Source: RGIG3178 sp964533965 (GTDB taxonomy: Bacteria; Bacillota; Clostridia; Christensenellales; QAND01). Taken from it: DNA of 64,000 nt. Positions 7,559 to 15,712 of this stretch are shown piece by piece; positions within the stretch are counted from its first letter, which is position 1, and each line of letters begins with the position of its first letter. The notes below the pieces were generated by a model. That model did not search any database, was not told where the DNA came from, and saw nothing but the letters and a program-made list of their open reading frames with translations. The stretch covers positions 1-64,000 of the forward strand of contig CAZHNN010000012.1 of NCBI GenBank assembly GCA_964533965.1, read 5' to 3'. Position numbers and translations under genes: made by a program.

Positions 7559-8536
7559 ATGGCAAGTTTAAAGATATTGGTATTGTGGGATCACTTGACA
7601 GCAGAACGCAAAGCAATGCTGCAATCGGTTGCGCCGGAGGCGGAATACATTTATGCCAATAGGGAGAGCGTGGATAAAGATACGGTACAGAGCGCGCAAA
7701 TCATCCTCGGAAATCCGTCATCGGACAAGATAATGGCATCTTCGAATCTTCGGTATCTGCAATTGTCCTCCGCTGGGGCGGAGAATTATCTCAAGCCGGG
7801 CATCTTAAAAGAAGATGTGCTGTTGTGCAGCGGAACGGGGACGTACGGTATACCGATCTCCGAATACATGGTCGGCGCGGTGTTTGCGATGTTCAAGAAT
7901 TTCATGCTCTACCGCGACCAGCAAAAGCAAGAAGTTTGGCAGCGGATCCGCAACTATGCCAATAAAGCGGTATACGGTTCTACGGCGCTTGTCGTGGGCG
8001 CGGGAGACATCGGTAGCAACTTTTTAATGCGCATGAAGGCGCTGGGATGCACGACCATCGGCATTCGTCGCACAGCAGGGGAAAAACCGGACTATGTGGA
8101 TGAGCAATACACGACGGATGAGCTGGACGATGTGTTGCCCCGCGCGGACATCGTCGCGCTTTCGCTTCCGCATACACCGGAGACCACGGGGATGTTCGAT
8201 GCCAGACGGCTTTCGCTCTTGAAAGAGGACGCTGTGTTGATCAACGTCGGCCGTGGTACTGCCATCGTAACGCAGGCGCTCTGCGATGAACTTTCTAAGG
8301 GCCGCATCCGCGGCGCAGTGTTGGATGTGACCGACCCCGAGCCGTTGCCTAAGGATCATCCATTGTGGAAGTTTGACAACGTGTTCATAACGCCGCATTC
8401 CTGCGCAGTGAATTCAGCCCTTGCACAACAGAAATCGTTCGAAGTCTGCTATGAGAATTTCAAAGCCTATATCGAGGGACGCGAGCCGATGTCCCGCATC
8501 GACAAGTCGACGGGGTATCGGGTTTCAAGACAATAG
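7559..8536 (+). CDS. D-2-hydroxyacid dehydrogenase (copy 2)
   Basis: 325 residues, ATG 7559 with AGGAGG upstream. It is collinear with the gene at 6437 without indels, and most positions are identical, including VGAGDIGSNFLMRM, GIRRT, the catalytic Arg (INVGRGTAI), Glu (DVTDPEPLP) and His (ITPHSCA). Differences cluster in the N-terminal substrate domain and around the catalytic His (PHCCAAGST versus PHSCAVNSA). That suggests either different substrates or simple drift after duplication. It has its own promoter region and terminator, so the two copies can be expressed independently. Confidence 0.88.
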   Translation: MASLKILVLWDHLTAERKAMLQSVAPEAEYIYANRESVDKDTVQSAQIILGNPSSDKIMASSNLRYLQLSSAGAENYLKPGILKEDVLLCSGTGTYGIPISEYMVGAVFAMFKNFMLYRDQQKQEVWQRIRNYANKAVYGSTALVVGAGDIGSNFLMRMKALGCTTIGIRRTAGEKPDYVDEQYTTDELDDVLPRADIVALSLPHTPETTGMFDARRLSLLKEDAVLINVGRGTAIVTQALCDELSKGRIRGAVLDVTDPEPLPKDHPLWKFDNVFITPHSCAVNSALAQQKSFEVCYENFKAYIEGREPMSRIDKSTGYRVSRQ

Positions 8537-8598
8537 CATAAGAAAAGGTGGATTTCTCGCTTTAAAGTGTTGATACTGTTCAAGGGCGCGTAGCATAA

Positions 8599-8625
8599 AG
8601 AAAACGTGCCGGTGGCACGTTTTTT
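8599..8625 (+). terminator. Rho-independent terminator
   Basis: AAAACGTGCC-GGT-GGCACGTTTTTT, ending the second dehydrogenase transcript. Confidence 0.85.
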
Positions 8626-8718
8626 AACGTAGCGGAGAGCGCCCCGTGACCGGGCAGGATACCCCCTTTCAGGCTATCGATATGTCGATGGCCTAAGGCG
8701 GGTTTCCCGCCTTTTTTT
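8626..8718 (+). ncRNA. Candidate structured small RNA with intrinsic terminator
   Basis: Between the dehydrogenase terminator and the convergent small ORF there is a separate set of folded elements: a GC hairpin (GCCC...GGGC, about 8641-8655), a perfect 10-bp stem with a four-base loop (AGGCTATCGA-TATG-TCGATGGCCT, about 8671-8694), and a terminator (GGCGGG-TTT-CCCGCC plus seven T, 8697-8718). No open reading frame fits. The block looks like an independent small RNA or a 3'-UTR-derived RNA. It does not match a family I recognise. Confidence 0.45.
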
Positions 8719-8839
8719 ATTGATCTCCATAGCCGTAATCGGATTGGTCGTAATACTCATAAACCTCATATTGCTCCAATTCCGAGTGCCTATCCTGTCT
8801 GCCCTGTACTTGATCTTGCCTTGGTTGCCGGATATTCAT
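8717..8839 (-). CDS. Small hydrophilic protein, 40 residues (unknown)
   Basis: ATG at 8839 preceded by AAAGGGGCGATGCG gives a 40-residue product, MNIRQPRQDQ at the start and a tail rich in Tyr, Asp, Gln and Glu (EQYEVYEYYDQSDYGYGDQ). It has no hydrophobic segment and no cysteines. The purine-rich ribosome binding site, the ORF length and the composition bias argue for a real gene, but nothing I know matches. It lies downstream of htrA on the same strand, separated by htrA's terminator, so it has its own transcription. It resembles small acidic or Tyr-rich spore or coat-associated peptides only in composition. Confidence 0.4.
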   Translation of the reverse strand: MNIRQPRQDQVQGRQDRHSELEQYEVYEYYDQSDYGYGDQ

Positions 8840-8904
8840 CGCATCGCCCCTTTTCTTTGCTTAGTATCGCCGCAAAGCCTTCGGGCATGAATGGCAAATC
8901 CAGT

Positions 8905-8933
8905 AAAAAAGCGCACATTTTCAGTGCGCTTTT
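8905..8933. terminator. Bidirectional terminator after htrA
   Basis: AAAAGCGCAC-(7 nt)-GTGCGCTTTT with an A6 tract on the left, so the strong direction is leftward, ending htrA. Confidence 0.85.
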
Positions 8934-8948
8934 CGCCATCTCTTCGTG

Positions 8949-10214
8949 CTAGTTCTTGCTGCTGTCGGTCAGCGTTACCTGAACGGTTAGCTGCTTGCCG
9001 TCCCGATCGACCACCATCGTAATGGTCTGTCCCACATGGAAGGTATCGATCATTGCGTCGATGTCCGAGATGCTCTCGATTGCTTTCCCATCGATGGACA
9101 CGATGCGATCGCCGATCGCCAAGCCGACTTTCGCCGCTGCCGTATTGTTGAACACCTGCACGATATATACGCCAGGCGTATTGCCCATGCGGTTGTTTGT
9201 GATCTCCTGCATTGAGATGCCGATGTAGGGCCTATCCTTCACATAGCCGTATGTCAGAATCTGCTCGATGATGGAGGTTATCTTGTTCAGCGGGATAGCA
9301 AACCCAAGTCCCTCGACGCTCGTTCCGGTAGACTTTGCATTCACGATGCCGATGAGTTGCCCTTGGCTGTTCAGAAGGGCGCCTCCGGAATTGCCCGGAT
9401 TGATGGCGGCATCGGTCTGCAAAACCGTCATGGTATAGTTGCCGATCACGATGCTGCGATCCAGTGCGCTGACCACGCCCACGGTCACCGATCCGTTTAG
9501 CTCGCCCAGCGGGTTGCCGATCGCGATGACGTTGTCGCCAAGCCGAAGCTTGCTCGAATCGCCCAGCGCTACCGGCGTGAGATTCGTGGCGTTGATCTTC
9601 AGCACCGCGATATCGGATTTTTCATCGGAACCTACTACCTGCGCATCATACTCCTGTCCGTTTTTCAGGTATACCTTGATGTTGCTCGATCCCTCGATAA
9701 CATGTGCGCAGGTGACGATGATGCCGTCCGCGCGAATGATGACGCCGCTTCCGGCGCTCGCCGCACTCGAACCGTAGAAATTCGCGCCCTGTCCCTGCGC
9801 GGTGATGGCAACCACGCCTTCCGAGGCTTGTTCGATAACATCCGAAAAGTCACCGGACTGATAGGAAGCAGTGGTACCGGTCGTGGTGGACGGCTTCAGC
9901 GATAGGGCATTCACAGCCCGGTTTACCGCTTGGTTCACCAGCGTTTCCTGATTGCCGCGCATGATGAAATACGTGGCGGTGCTTCCAAATATCCCGCCGA
10001 ACAACGCCATGGCAAGCAGAGCTGCTACGACGCGGATGCGGCGGCTTTTTTTGAAAGCCTTTCTTTTCGAACTCTTAACGTCAGCTGTTTGCGGCTGTGC
10101 CGGCTCCTCCTTTTCGGTATCCATCGGTTGTTCGTTTAATCGAAAGCGTGCCCATCCGAAGGGATCGTTTGCATTGTTCCTATCCTCTTCGTGGAAATCG
10201 CCAAAATCGCTCAT
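8949..10214 (-). CDS. HtrA/DegP-like S1C serine protease
   Basis: 421 residues from ATG 10214 (AAGGAGGATCATTT). A cytoplasmic N-terminus of about 60 charged residues precedes a single membrane anchor (VVAALLAMALFGGIFGSTA), then a trypsin-like protease domain with His (TCAHVIEG, about residue 170), Asp (SDIAVLKI, about 200) and Ser (GNSGGALL, about 276), and one C-terminal PDZ domain (GIVYIVQVFN... VGLAIGDRIVSIDG type). This is the membrane-anchored HtrA/YkdA/YvtA class that degrades misfolded proteins at the outer face of the membrane. The gene is monocistronic with its own terminator; no CssR-type operator was identified upstream. Confidence 0.92.
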   Translation of the reverse strand: MSDFGDFHEEDRNNANDPFGWARFRLNEQPMDTEKEEPAQPQTADVKSSKRKAFKKSRRIRVVAALLAMALFGGIFGSTATYFIMRGNQETLVNQAVNRAVNALSLKPSTTTGTTASYQSGDFSDVIEQASEGVVAITAQGQGANFYGSSAASAGSGVIIRADGIIVTCAHVIEGSSNIKVYLKNGQEYDAQVVGSDEKSDIAVLKINATNLTPVALGDSSKLRLGDNVIAIGNPLGELNGSVTVGVVSALDRSIVIGNYTMTVLQTDAAINPGNSGGALLNSQGQLIGIVNAKSTGTSVEGLGFAIPLNKITSIIEQILTYGYVKDRPYIGISMQEITNNRMGNTPGVYIVQVFNNTAAAKVGLAIGDRIVSIDGKAIESISDIDAMIDTFHVGQTITMVVDRDGKQLTVQVTLTDSSKN

Positions 10215-10378
10215 AAATGATCCTCCTTGTCCCACTAAATTTACTACTTATTTTATATCGAACAATTGTGGCAAGGGTAGGGAAGATGTACGGCAAATAG
10301 TATATTCAAAAGGAAATTTTTTTATGGGAATAGAAGCAAATCGAGTTGGAAAACCTAGCCAATCGAGGAGGGAATTCC

Positions 10379-11089
10379 ATGCTGATGATCTTTTTCCGTG
10401 CGCTTGTGCTGTATGCCATTGTCGTTGTTTTCATGCGGCTGATGGGCAAGCGTCAGATAGGACAACTGGAGCCGTTCGAGCTGGTGATCACGTTGATGGT
10501 AGCAGACCTCGTTGCCATACCGATGCAGGATGTGGGTGTGCCCATCGTGGAGGGGATCATCCCGATGTTGGCTTTGTTCGCCATCCACAATGTCATTTCA
10601 TTGCTGTCTGTTAAAGTTCCTTTTCTCCGCGTATTGTTCTGCGGGAAGCCGAGTGTTTTAATTGATCACGGTATAATCAATGAGAAGGAATTAAAGAATC
10701 TGAACATCAGCGTTCTTGAATTGATGGAGGGGCTGCGTGTTAAGGGAGTACCGGATGTCTCGGACGTTTACCGGGCGATGCTGGAAACCAACGGGAGTAT
10801 GAGCGTGATCGTCAAAAAAGAAGCGCAGCCCATCATAGCCCGGGAAGAAGGCGCCAAGGTAGAAGAGGACAGCCTGCCCATGACGCTGATCACAGACGGA
10901 ATATTCGACGAACGCAACATGAAGGTGCTCAACGTCACAAAGCCGGTTCTGGAATCGGCGCTTCGCTCGATCGGCATTGGAGAAGTCAAAAATGTCTTTG
11001 TGGCATTGGCTGACGAGGCGGGAACGCTGTGGGTGCAGCAGAGGAATGCGCAGAAAATGCAGAAGGGAAAGGTTAGAAGGGGCCTATGA
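10379..11089 (+). CDS. DUF421 (YetF-like) membrane protein
   Basis: 236 residues from ATG 10379 (GGAGGGAATTCC). Three N-terminal membrane segments (FFRALVLYAIVVVFMRLMG and following), then the diagnostic motif GKRQIGQLEPFELVITLMVADL and a cytoplasmic region with the DUF421 fold (KPSVLIDHGIINEKELKNLNIS... LMEGLR). Members such as YetF/YdfS influence spore germination in Bacillus; the biochemical role is unknown. It overlaps the DUF4363 gene by 4 nt, an arrangement conserved in many Clostridia, so the two products probably act together. Confidence 0.9.
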   Translation: MLMIFFRALVLYAIVVVFMRLMGKRQIGQLEPFELVITLMVADLVAIPMQDVGVPIVEGIIPMLALFAIHNVISLLSVKVPFLRVLFCGKPSVLIDHGIINEKELKNLNISVLELMEGLRVKGVPDVSDVYRAMLETNGSMSVIVKKEAQPIIAREEGAKVEEDSLPMTLITDGIFDERNMKVLNVTKPVLESALRSIGIGEVKNVFVALADEAGTLWVQQRNAQKMQKGKVRRGL

Positions 11090-11469
11090 GACGCGTATTG
11101 CCGACACTGCTGATCGTGGCCGCTTTCGTTGCGGCATCGCTGTTTTGGGAAGGTCACGTACGAAAACATGCGGAAACGCTCATAGGCGTGGTGGAAGAAG
11201 CTATGAAAGCTGTCGACCGGGAGGAGGACTATGCGACGTGCATCAACCGGCTTAAGGATTTCTCCAAACAATGGGAGCATGTGCATGATTCATGGGAGAC
11301 GCTCGTCGCGCATAAGCGATTGACCGACATAGATGCATCGCTGGTTCAGGCGCAATGGGCAGCCGCTTACGGTGAAAAAGAGCAAACGCTTTCGCATCTT
11401 GCCGTCCTGAGGCTGGAATTACAGCACCTGAGCTCGTATTATTCGCTGTCCTGGTCGAACTTGCTCTAA
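11086..11469 (+). CDS. DUF4363 family membrane-anchored protein
   Basis: 127 residues. ATG overlaps the stop of the DUF421 gene. One N-terminal signal anchor (VLPTLLIVAAFVAASLFW), then an all-helical extracytoplasmic part rich in Glu, His and Trp (RLKDFSKQWEHVHDSWETLV is characteristic of DUF4363). Function is unknown; conserved linkage to DUF421 suggests a shared envelope or sporulation task. A GC-rich hairpin (GATCTGCAGG...CCTGCGGATC, 11542-11568) follows 70 nt downstream but lacks a T tract. Confidence 0.85.
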   Translation: MRRVLPTLLIVAAFVAASLFWEGHVRKHAETLIGVVEEAMKAVDREEDYATCINRLKDFSKQWEHVHDSWETLVAHKRLTDIDASLVQAQWAAAYGEKEQTLSHLAVLRLELQHLSSYYSLSWSNLL

Positions 11470-11571
11470 AAGGGTAGGAATTGCTCTGGAATTTCGCTAT
11501 AATAAGAATTATAGACGACAGGGCGGGCTAAATCTGGTCGAGATCTGCAGGCGTCGCCCCTGCGGATCCGC

Positions 11572-11599
11572 TTGCGATTTGTCGGGACAGCCTTATAAT
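11572..11599 (+). promoter_or_regulatory. Sigma-A-type promoter
   Basis: TTGCGA, 16-nt spacer, TATAAT (11594-11599), about 60 nt upstream of the GNAT-like gene. Confidence 0.6.
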
Positions 11600-11657
11600 A
11601 TAAGCGTAAGGATAAAGCTATCTGGGAATTTGTTTTCCATTTGGGAGGGTGTGTTGT

Positions 11658-12791
11658 TTGGTTGAGATTCGAGAGGTAAAAACCTCAAAACAGTTGTCCG
11701 ACTTTTGTAATTTTCCGATCAAGCTTTACCGGGATTGCCCGAACTTTGTTCCCGACCTGATTTCGGATGAGAAGAATCAATTTCTCAAAGAAAAGAATCC
11801 GGCGTTTGAATTTTGTGATGCAAAGTGCTTTCTGGCATACAAGGACGGACGGCTTGTGGGTAGGATCGCGGGCATCATCAGCCACGCAGCCAACAATAAA
11901 TGGGGCACCAAGCGCGTGCGTTTTTCCCGAATCGATTTTGAAGAGGATATCGAAATAGCAAAAGCTCTGTTGCATACCGTGGAAGAGTGGGGCACTTCCA
12001 TGGGGATGGAGGAGATCCAGGGGCCGATCGGATTCTCTGACCTGGACCTGGAGGGCATGCTTGTAGAGGGCTTTGAATACGAGGGCACGTTGGTTACCAT
12101 CTACAACTATCCCTATTATCCCAAATTCCTCGAACAATTGGGCTTTCAAAAGGATGTTGACTGGGTAGAGTATCAGATCTTTGTACCGGATAAGCCCAAC
12201 GAGCGGATCGCCAGGCTGAGCAAAGCCGTCTTGGAGCGCTACAACCTGACGCTTATTGCCCCAAAGAATAGGCGGGAGATCCAGCCGCTGGTCCGTCCGG
12301 TCCTGGATGTCATCAACCGGACCTACGACGTCCTCTACGGCACGGTTAAGCTATCGGATGCGCTGCTCGAAAAGTACTATCAGCAGTTCAAGATACTGAT
12401 CAACCCCAAGTATCTTCGGGTCATCTATGATCAGAATAAAAAGATCGTCGGGTTTGGTTTTGGCATGCCGTCGCTAAGCAAAGCTGTCAGAAAATCCAAG
12501 GGCAGGCTGTTCCCGTTCGGGTGGTACCGCCTTCTGCGTACGCCATATAAAAAGGCTGAAGTGCTGGACCTCTACCTGGTGGGTGTCATCCCGGAAATGC
12601 AGAACACGGGCCTTCCGGCGGTACTGCTGGACTCTATTACGCGGGCCGCCATTGAAAACGGCATACGCTATGCGGAGAGTAGTCCCGAGCTGGAATTGAA
12701 CACCAGAGTGCAAGCCATGTGGCAGGCATATCCTACCAAGCAGCATAAGCGCCGCCGCTGTTATATCAAGCCCATCGAGAAGAAGGCGTGA
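11658..12791 (+). CDS. GNAT-like protein of the YghO type
   Basis: 377 residues if TTG 11658 is used (GGAGG 9 nt upstream); a GTG at 11649 is too close to that site. It belongs to the roughly 370-residue GNAT-superfamily group whose N-terminus reads F-P-x-K-L-Y-x-D-x-P-x-F-V-P (NFPIKLYRDCPNFVPDL), followed by KNPAFEF, GRIAGIISHA, IQGPIGFSDLDLEGMLVEGF, and NYPYYPKFLEQLGF. A second half carries another GNAT-like domain (KAEVLDLYLVGVIPEMQNTG...). The reaction is not established for the family. It stands alone with its own promoter and terminator. Confidence 0.75.
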   Translation: MVEIREVKTSKQLSDFCNFPIKLYRDCPNFVPDLISDEKNQFLKEKNPAFEFCDAKCFLAYKDGRLVGRIAGIISHAANNKWGTKRVRFSRIDFEEDIEIAKALLHTVEEWGTSMGMEEIQGPIGFSDLDLEGMLVEGFEYEGTLVTIYNYPYYPKFLEQLGFQKDVDWVEYQIFVPDKPNERIARLSKAVLERYNLTLIAPKNRREIQPLVRPVLDVINRTYDVLYGTVKLSDALLEKYYQQFKILINPKYLRVIYDQNKKIVGFGFGMPSLSKAVRKSKGRLFPFGWYRLLRTPYKKAEVLDLYLVGVIPEMQNTGLPAVLLDSITRAAIENGIRYAESSPELELNTRVQAMWQAYPTKQHKRRRCYIKPIEKKA

Positions 12792-12801
12792 TGAAAAATA
12801 G

Positions 12802-12830
12802 AAAAAGCCCCTTTTACGGGGCTTTTTTAT
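12802..12830. terminator. Bidirectional terminator
   Basis: AAAAAGCCCC-TTTTAC-GGGGCTTTTTT between convergent genes. Confidence 0.85.
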
Positions 12831-12842
12831 TTCTCTGGTCTC

Positions 12843-14072
12843 CTATTTCCGTCGCTGTGAACGCGGGGTGAAGGAGGGGGCTTTGGGCATACGAGGTTCG
12901 CTTTGCACGGGTTCCTGCATCGACGTCGTCTTTTGCTCCTGGCTTCGGGGCTGCGCAGCCTGCGGCCTGCGTTGTGCGGGCTGCGATGCCTGCGTTCTTG
13001 GCTGTGAGGGCTCGATGGGTTTGTCCGCCGCCGCATCCTCCTTGATGCGTTTGAACACCTGGGTTTTGCCAAGCTCTTCTTTCGGCTTGGCTTCGGGAGC
13101 GGTTTGCTCAACAACCGCCACCTGCGATTGAGGAGCTCTTCTGGGCGGTGCTGCGGGTGCTACGGTTTCCTCTTCCAACAATTCAGGCTGCCTGCCGCGG
13201 CGACGCTCCTTTTTCGGTTTGGGCAGATCGTCGTCAAACAGGTCCGGTTCGTCCTCGATCTCCTCTTCTTCCAAATCGTCGATGGATTTGTTCCTTCCAA
13301 ACAAGCCTCTGCGTTTGCGCACCGGCTCTTCCTGCTCTTCGTCCAGTGGGAACAGGTCGTCGTTCTCCTGTTCGTCCAATTCATCAAGCTCATCCAGCAG
13401 CGTGTAGTTTTCCTTTTTACTCTTGGAGCGCACCTGTATTACGCCTCCGACAACGCCAACCAACAGAGAGGCGCCCAACATTACCATTTTGGTTGTGGGA
13501 GTCATCAAACCGTTCAGGCCATTGTATTTATCGATGAAGTTCCCGGCGAGAGACGGTTCCGTGGTACTGAAGCCACCCGACATGAACCAAATGAACGCAA
13601 GTGTCACAGCGAACGCGGCAACATAGCTTCCGACAAAAGCGGTGGTCATCCATTTCGCACTCTCGTGCCAGATGAGGCAGAGGATAAAAGCGATGGCGAC
13701 CAGCGCGATGCTGATGGCGGTGTAGAGAAACTCATCGATTGCCCCATTCAACAGAGCATCTGCTGTGAAGACAATGCCCACCCCGTAAAAAAAGCCCATG
13801 CATATTCCGCCAAGCCCGGAACCTGCGATGGGAACAAAGGCTCCGAGAAGGCCTAAGCCCAGGCCCAGCAAGGGCGTTCCAATCAGAACGATCATTGAGT
13901 TGAATGCTATATCCATTTGCCAGGCCGCGAACAGCATGCCTGCAACGCCAACGCCGAATCCAAAGAGAGCACCGCTCAGGCGGAAGGAACGCCGTCCGAA
14001 AAACGCCATCCACATTCCCAGAACAAGTGCCACGAACAAAAGGGCAAGCAAAATGATGGTTTGTAGCATCAT
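12843..14072 (-). CDS. Polytopic membrane protein with long charged C-terminal tail (unknown)
   Basis: 409 residues from ATG 14072 (AAGGAGTGGTT); a second ATG follows at once. About seven hydrophobic helices occupy residues 1-225, with glycine-rich packing (LLGLGLGLLGAFVP, GLGGICMGFFYGVG), loosely like DUF4203/TMEM198 proteins. The C-terminal 185 residues are disordered and cytoplasmic: an acidic block (LDELDELDEQENDD... LEEEEIEDEPDLFDDD), basic clusters (KKERRRGR, KRRGLFGR) and a Pro/Gln/Ala-rich end with repeated SQP and RPQ. I do not recognise a function. The tail looks like a protein-interaction or membrane-surface scaffold. Confidence 0.6.
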   Translation of the reverse strand: MMLQTIILLALLFVALVLGMWMAFFGRRSFRLSGALFGFGVGVAGMLFAAWQMDIAFNSMIVLIGTPLLGLGLGLLGAFVPIAGSGLGGICMGFFYGVGIVFTADALLNGAIDEFLYTAISIALVAIAFILCLIWHESAKWMTTAFVGSYVAAFAVTLAFIWFMSGGFSTTEPSLAGNFIDKYNGLNGLMTPTTKMVMLGASLLVGVVGGVIQVRSKSKKENYTLLDELDELDEQENDDLFPLDEEQEEPVRKRRGLFGRNKSIDDLEEEEIEDEPDLFDDDLPKPKKERRRGRQPELLEEETVAPAAPPRRAPQSQVAVVEQTAPEAKPKEELGKTQVFKRIKEDAAADKPIEPSQPRTQASQPAQRRPQAAQPRSQEQKTTSMQEPVQSEPRMPKAPSFTPRSQRRK

Positions 14073-14247
14073 AACCACTCCTTGCATGGCAATAACTAAG
14101 CTATCCTATTGCAGACATTGTTGCATATCCGCGAAAAGAAATCAAGATGAACGGGTTTTTCTGACGGTATTTGCCGAACTTAACAGATTGCGCAGACAAA
14201 AGATAGAACAATGGAGTACTTATTGCATTACGTGCCTGACAAATTTC

Positions 14248-14275
14248 TTTACAATGGTTTTCCAGTGTGTATTAT
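14248..14275 (+). promoter_or_regulatory. Probable rnf promoter
   Basis: TTTACA (14248-14253), 16-nt spacer, TATTAT (14270-14275). The -10 is the first of several near-identical hexamers inside the 12-bp repeat array that follows. Confidence 0.45.
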
Positions 14276-14323
14276 AGTGTGTATTATAGTGTGTAATATA
14301 GTATGTATTATGCTGTGTATCCA
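14264..14323 (+). repeat. 12-bp tandem repeat array, five units, upstream of rnfC
   Basis: Consecutive units AGTGTGTATTAT, AGTGTGTATTAT, AGTGTGTAATAT, AGTATGTATTAT, GCTGTGTATCCA. The first two are identical and divergence increases towards the gene. Each unit carries a TATTAT-like hexamer, and the array ends 18 nt before the rnfC start codon. Confidence 0.85.
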
Positions 14324-14341
14324 CAGAAATGAGGTGGTTGT

Positions 14342-15712
14342 TTGAGGGCACTGCGGTTCGGAATGGGTGGCGTTGCGCCGCTCCGAAAACAGCATGAAGG
14401 CAAAGCCGTCACACAGGATAAGGCCATAGTGACGCTTGACGCTGGGAAAATTGTCAGCATCCCGCTGATGCAAAATACAGGTGTAGCATGCAAATCCATC
14501 GTTAAGCCCGGGCAACGTGTATGTGTCGGAGAGAAGATTGCCGAACCGGAAGGATATGTGGGAGCGCCTGTACACGCGAGCGTATCAGGCAAGGTCGTTG
14601 CAATCAGAGATTTGCTGCATGTCACAGGGCAGCGCCTTCCTCACGTTGAAATCGAAAATGATACTCTCTATGAGATATATAGCGGTCTGAAATCCCATTC
14701 GTTGGCACAGGCATTAGAGCTGTCTCCGGATGAGTTGAGGAATATCGTCAAAGAAGCAGGCATCGTTGGCGCAGGCGGCGCAACGTTCCCCACACACGTC
14801 AAACTGAATGTCCCAAAGGACAAAAACATCGACACGCTTTTGATAAACGGTGCGGAGTGCGAGCCGTTCATTACCGCCGATTACCGCTTGATGCTCGAAC
14901 AGAGCGATCGCATAGCAGATGGTATCGCCATTGCGATGCGTATCCTTTGCGTTGACATAGCCGTCATTGGTATCGAGGACAACAAACCGAAGGCGATCGA
15001 GGCATTGGAAAAAGCATCAAAAAAACATCGCGGCATATCCGTAGCCATTCTCAGGACGAGATATCCGCAGGGATCCGAAAAACAATTGATCGAAGAGGTG
15101 CTCAAAAAGCGCGTCCCATCCGGCAAACTGCCAATGGATGTGGAATGTGTCGTGTGCAACGTAGGAACCTGCGCGGCGATAGCCGAGGCTGTACTGACCG
15201 GGATGCCGATGATAAGCCGCGTCACTACGGTGACCGGCAGTGTAGTGAACCCGCAGAACCTGCGCATACGCATCGGTATATCGTTTGCCGATGCCATTCA
15301 AGCCTGCGGCGGATACGCAGGGGAGCCTGTAAAGCTTATCTCCGGCGGCCCTATGATGGGCGTTACGCAGAGTGAAGACAGTGTATGCGTTGTCAAGGGA
15401 ACGTCGGCCATCCTCGTTCTTGGTGCACAGTACACATCTACAGGTCAAGAGCTCAACTGTGTTCGCTGCGGGAAATGCGTGATTGTATGCCCGATGGGCC
15501 TGGTACCATCCTCCATCGATCTGTGGTCGCGCAACGGCGATTGGGACCGTGCGGAGGATTATCTGGCCAATAACTGCATCGAATGCGGCTGCTGCGCCTA
15601 TATATGTCCGAGCAAACGGCATCTTGTGCAAAGCATCCGCATCGCCAAGGCAGAGCTGGCAAAGCGACAGCGAGAACGTGCTGTAAAAGTGCAGGGAGGG
15701 GTAAAACCATGA
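14342..15712 (+). CDS. rnfC: Rnf complex subunit C
   Basis: 456 residues starting at TTG 14342 (GAGGTGG just upstream). RnfC is the soluble NADH-side subunit: N-terminal barrel-like region, an NADH/FMN-binding Rossmann region (IVGAGGATFPTHVK... LLINGAECEPFITADYRLM is diagnostic), SLBB-like part, and two [4Fe-4S] sites, CVRCGKCVIVCP and CIECGCCAYICP. In the Rnf complex it passes electrons between NAD(H) and the iron-sulfur chain while Na+ or H+ crosses the membrane. It is the first gene of rnfCDEAB, overlapping rnfD by 4 nt. Length is normal for the family. Confidence 0.96.
   Translation: MRALRFGMGGVAPLRKQHEGKAVTQDKAIVTLDAGKIVSIPLMQNTGVACKSIVKPGQRVCVGEKIAEPEGYVGAPVHASVSGKVVAIRDLLHVTGQRLPHVEIENDTLYEIYSGLKSHSLAQALELSPDELRNIVKEAGIVGAGGATFPTHVKLNVPKDKNIDTLLINGAECEPFITADYRLMLEQSDRIADGIAIAMRILCVDIAVIGIEDNKPKAIEALEKASKKHRGISVAILRTRYPQGSEKQLIEEVLKKRVPSGKLPMDVECVVCNVGTCAAIAEAVLTGMPMISRVTTVTGSVVNPQNLRIRIGISFADAIQACGGYAGEPVKLISGGPMMGVTQSEDSVCVVKGTSAILVLGAQYTSTGQELNCVRCGKCVIVCPMGLVPSSIDLWSRNGDWDRAEDYLANNCIECGCCAYICPSKRHLVQSIRIAKAELAKRQRERAVKVQGGVKP

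Noticed and set aside
13104..13856. Long plus-strand reading frame (250 codons) opposite the membrane protein gene
   Set aside because: It is antisense to a gene with a clear ribosome binding site, membrane helices and natural composition. Its own translation shows no domain and has no ribosome binding site.
14264..14323. Short repeats considered as a CRISPR array
   Set aside because: Units are 12 bp with no spacers and no cas genes nearby. The same reasoning excludes the 19-nt repeats at 45079-45133.
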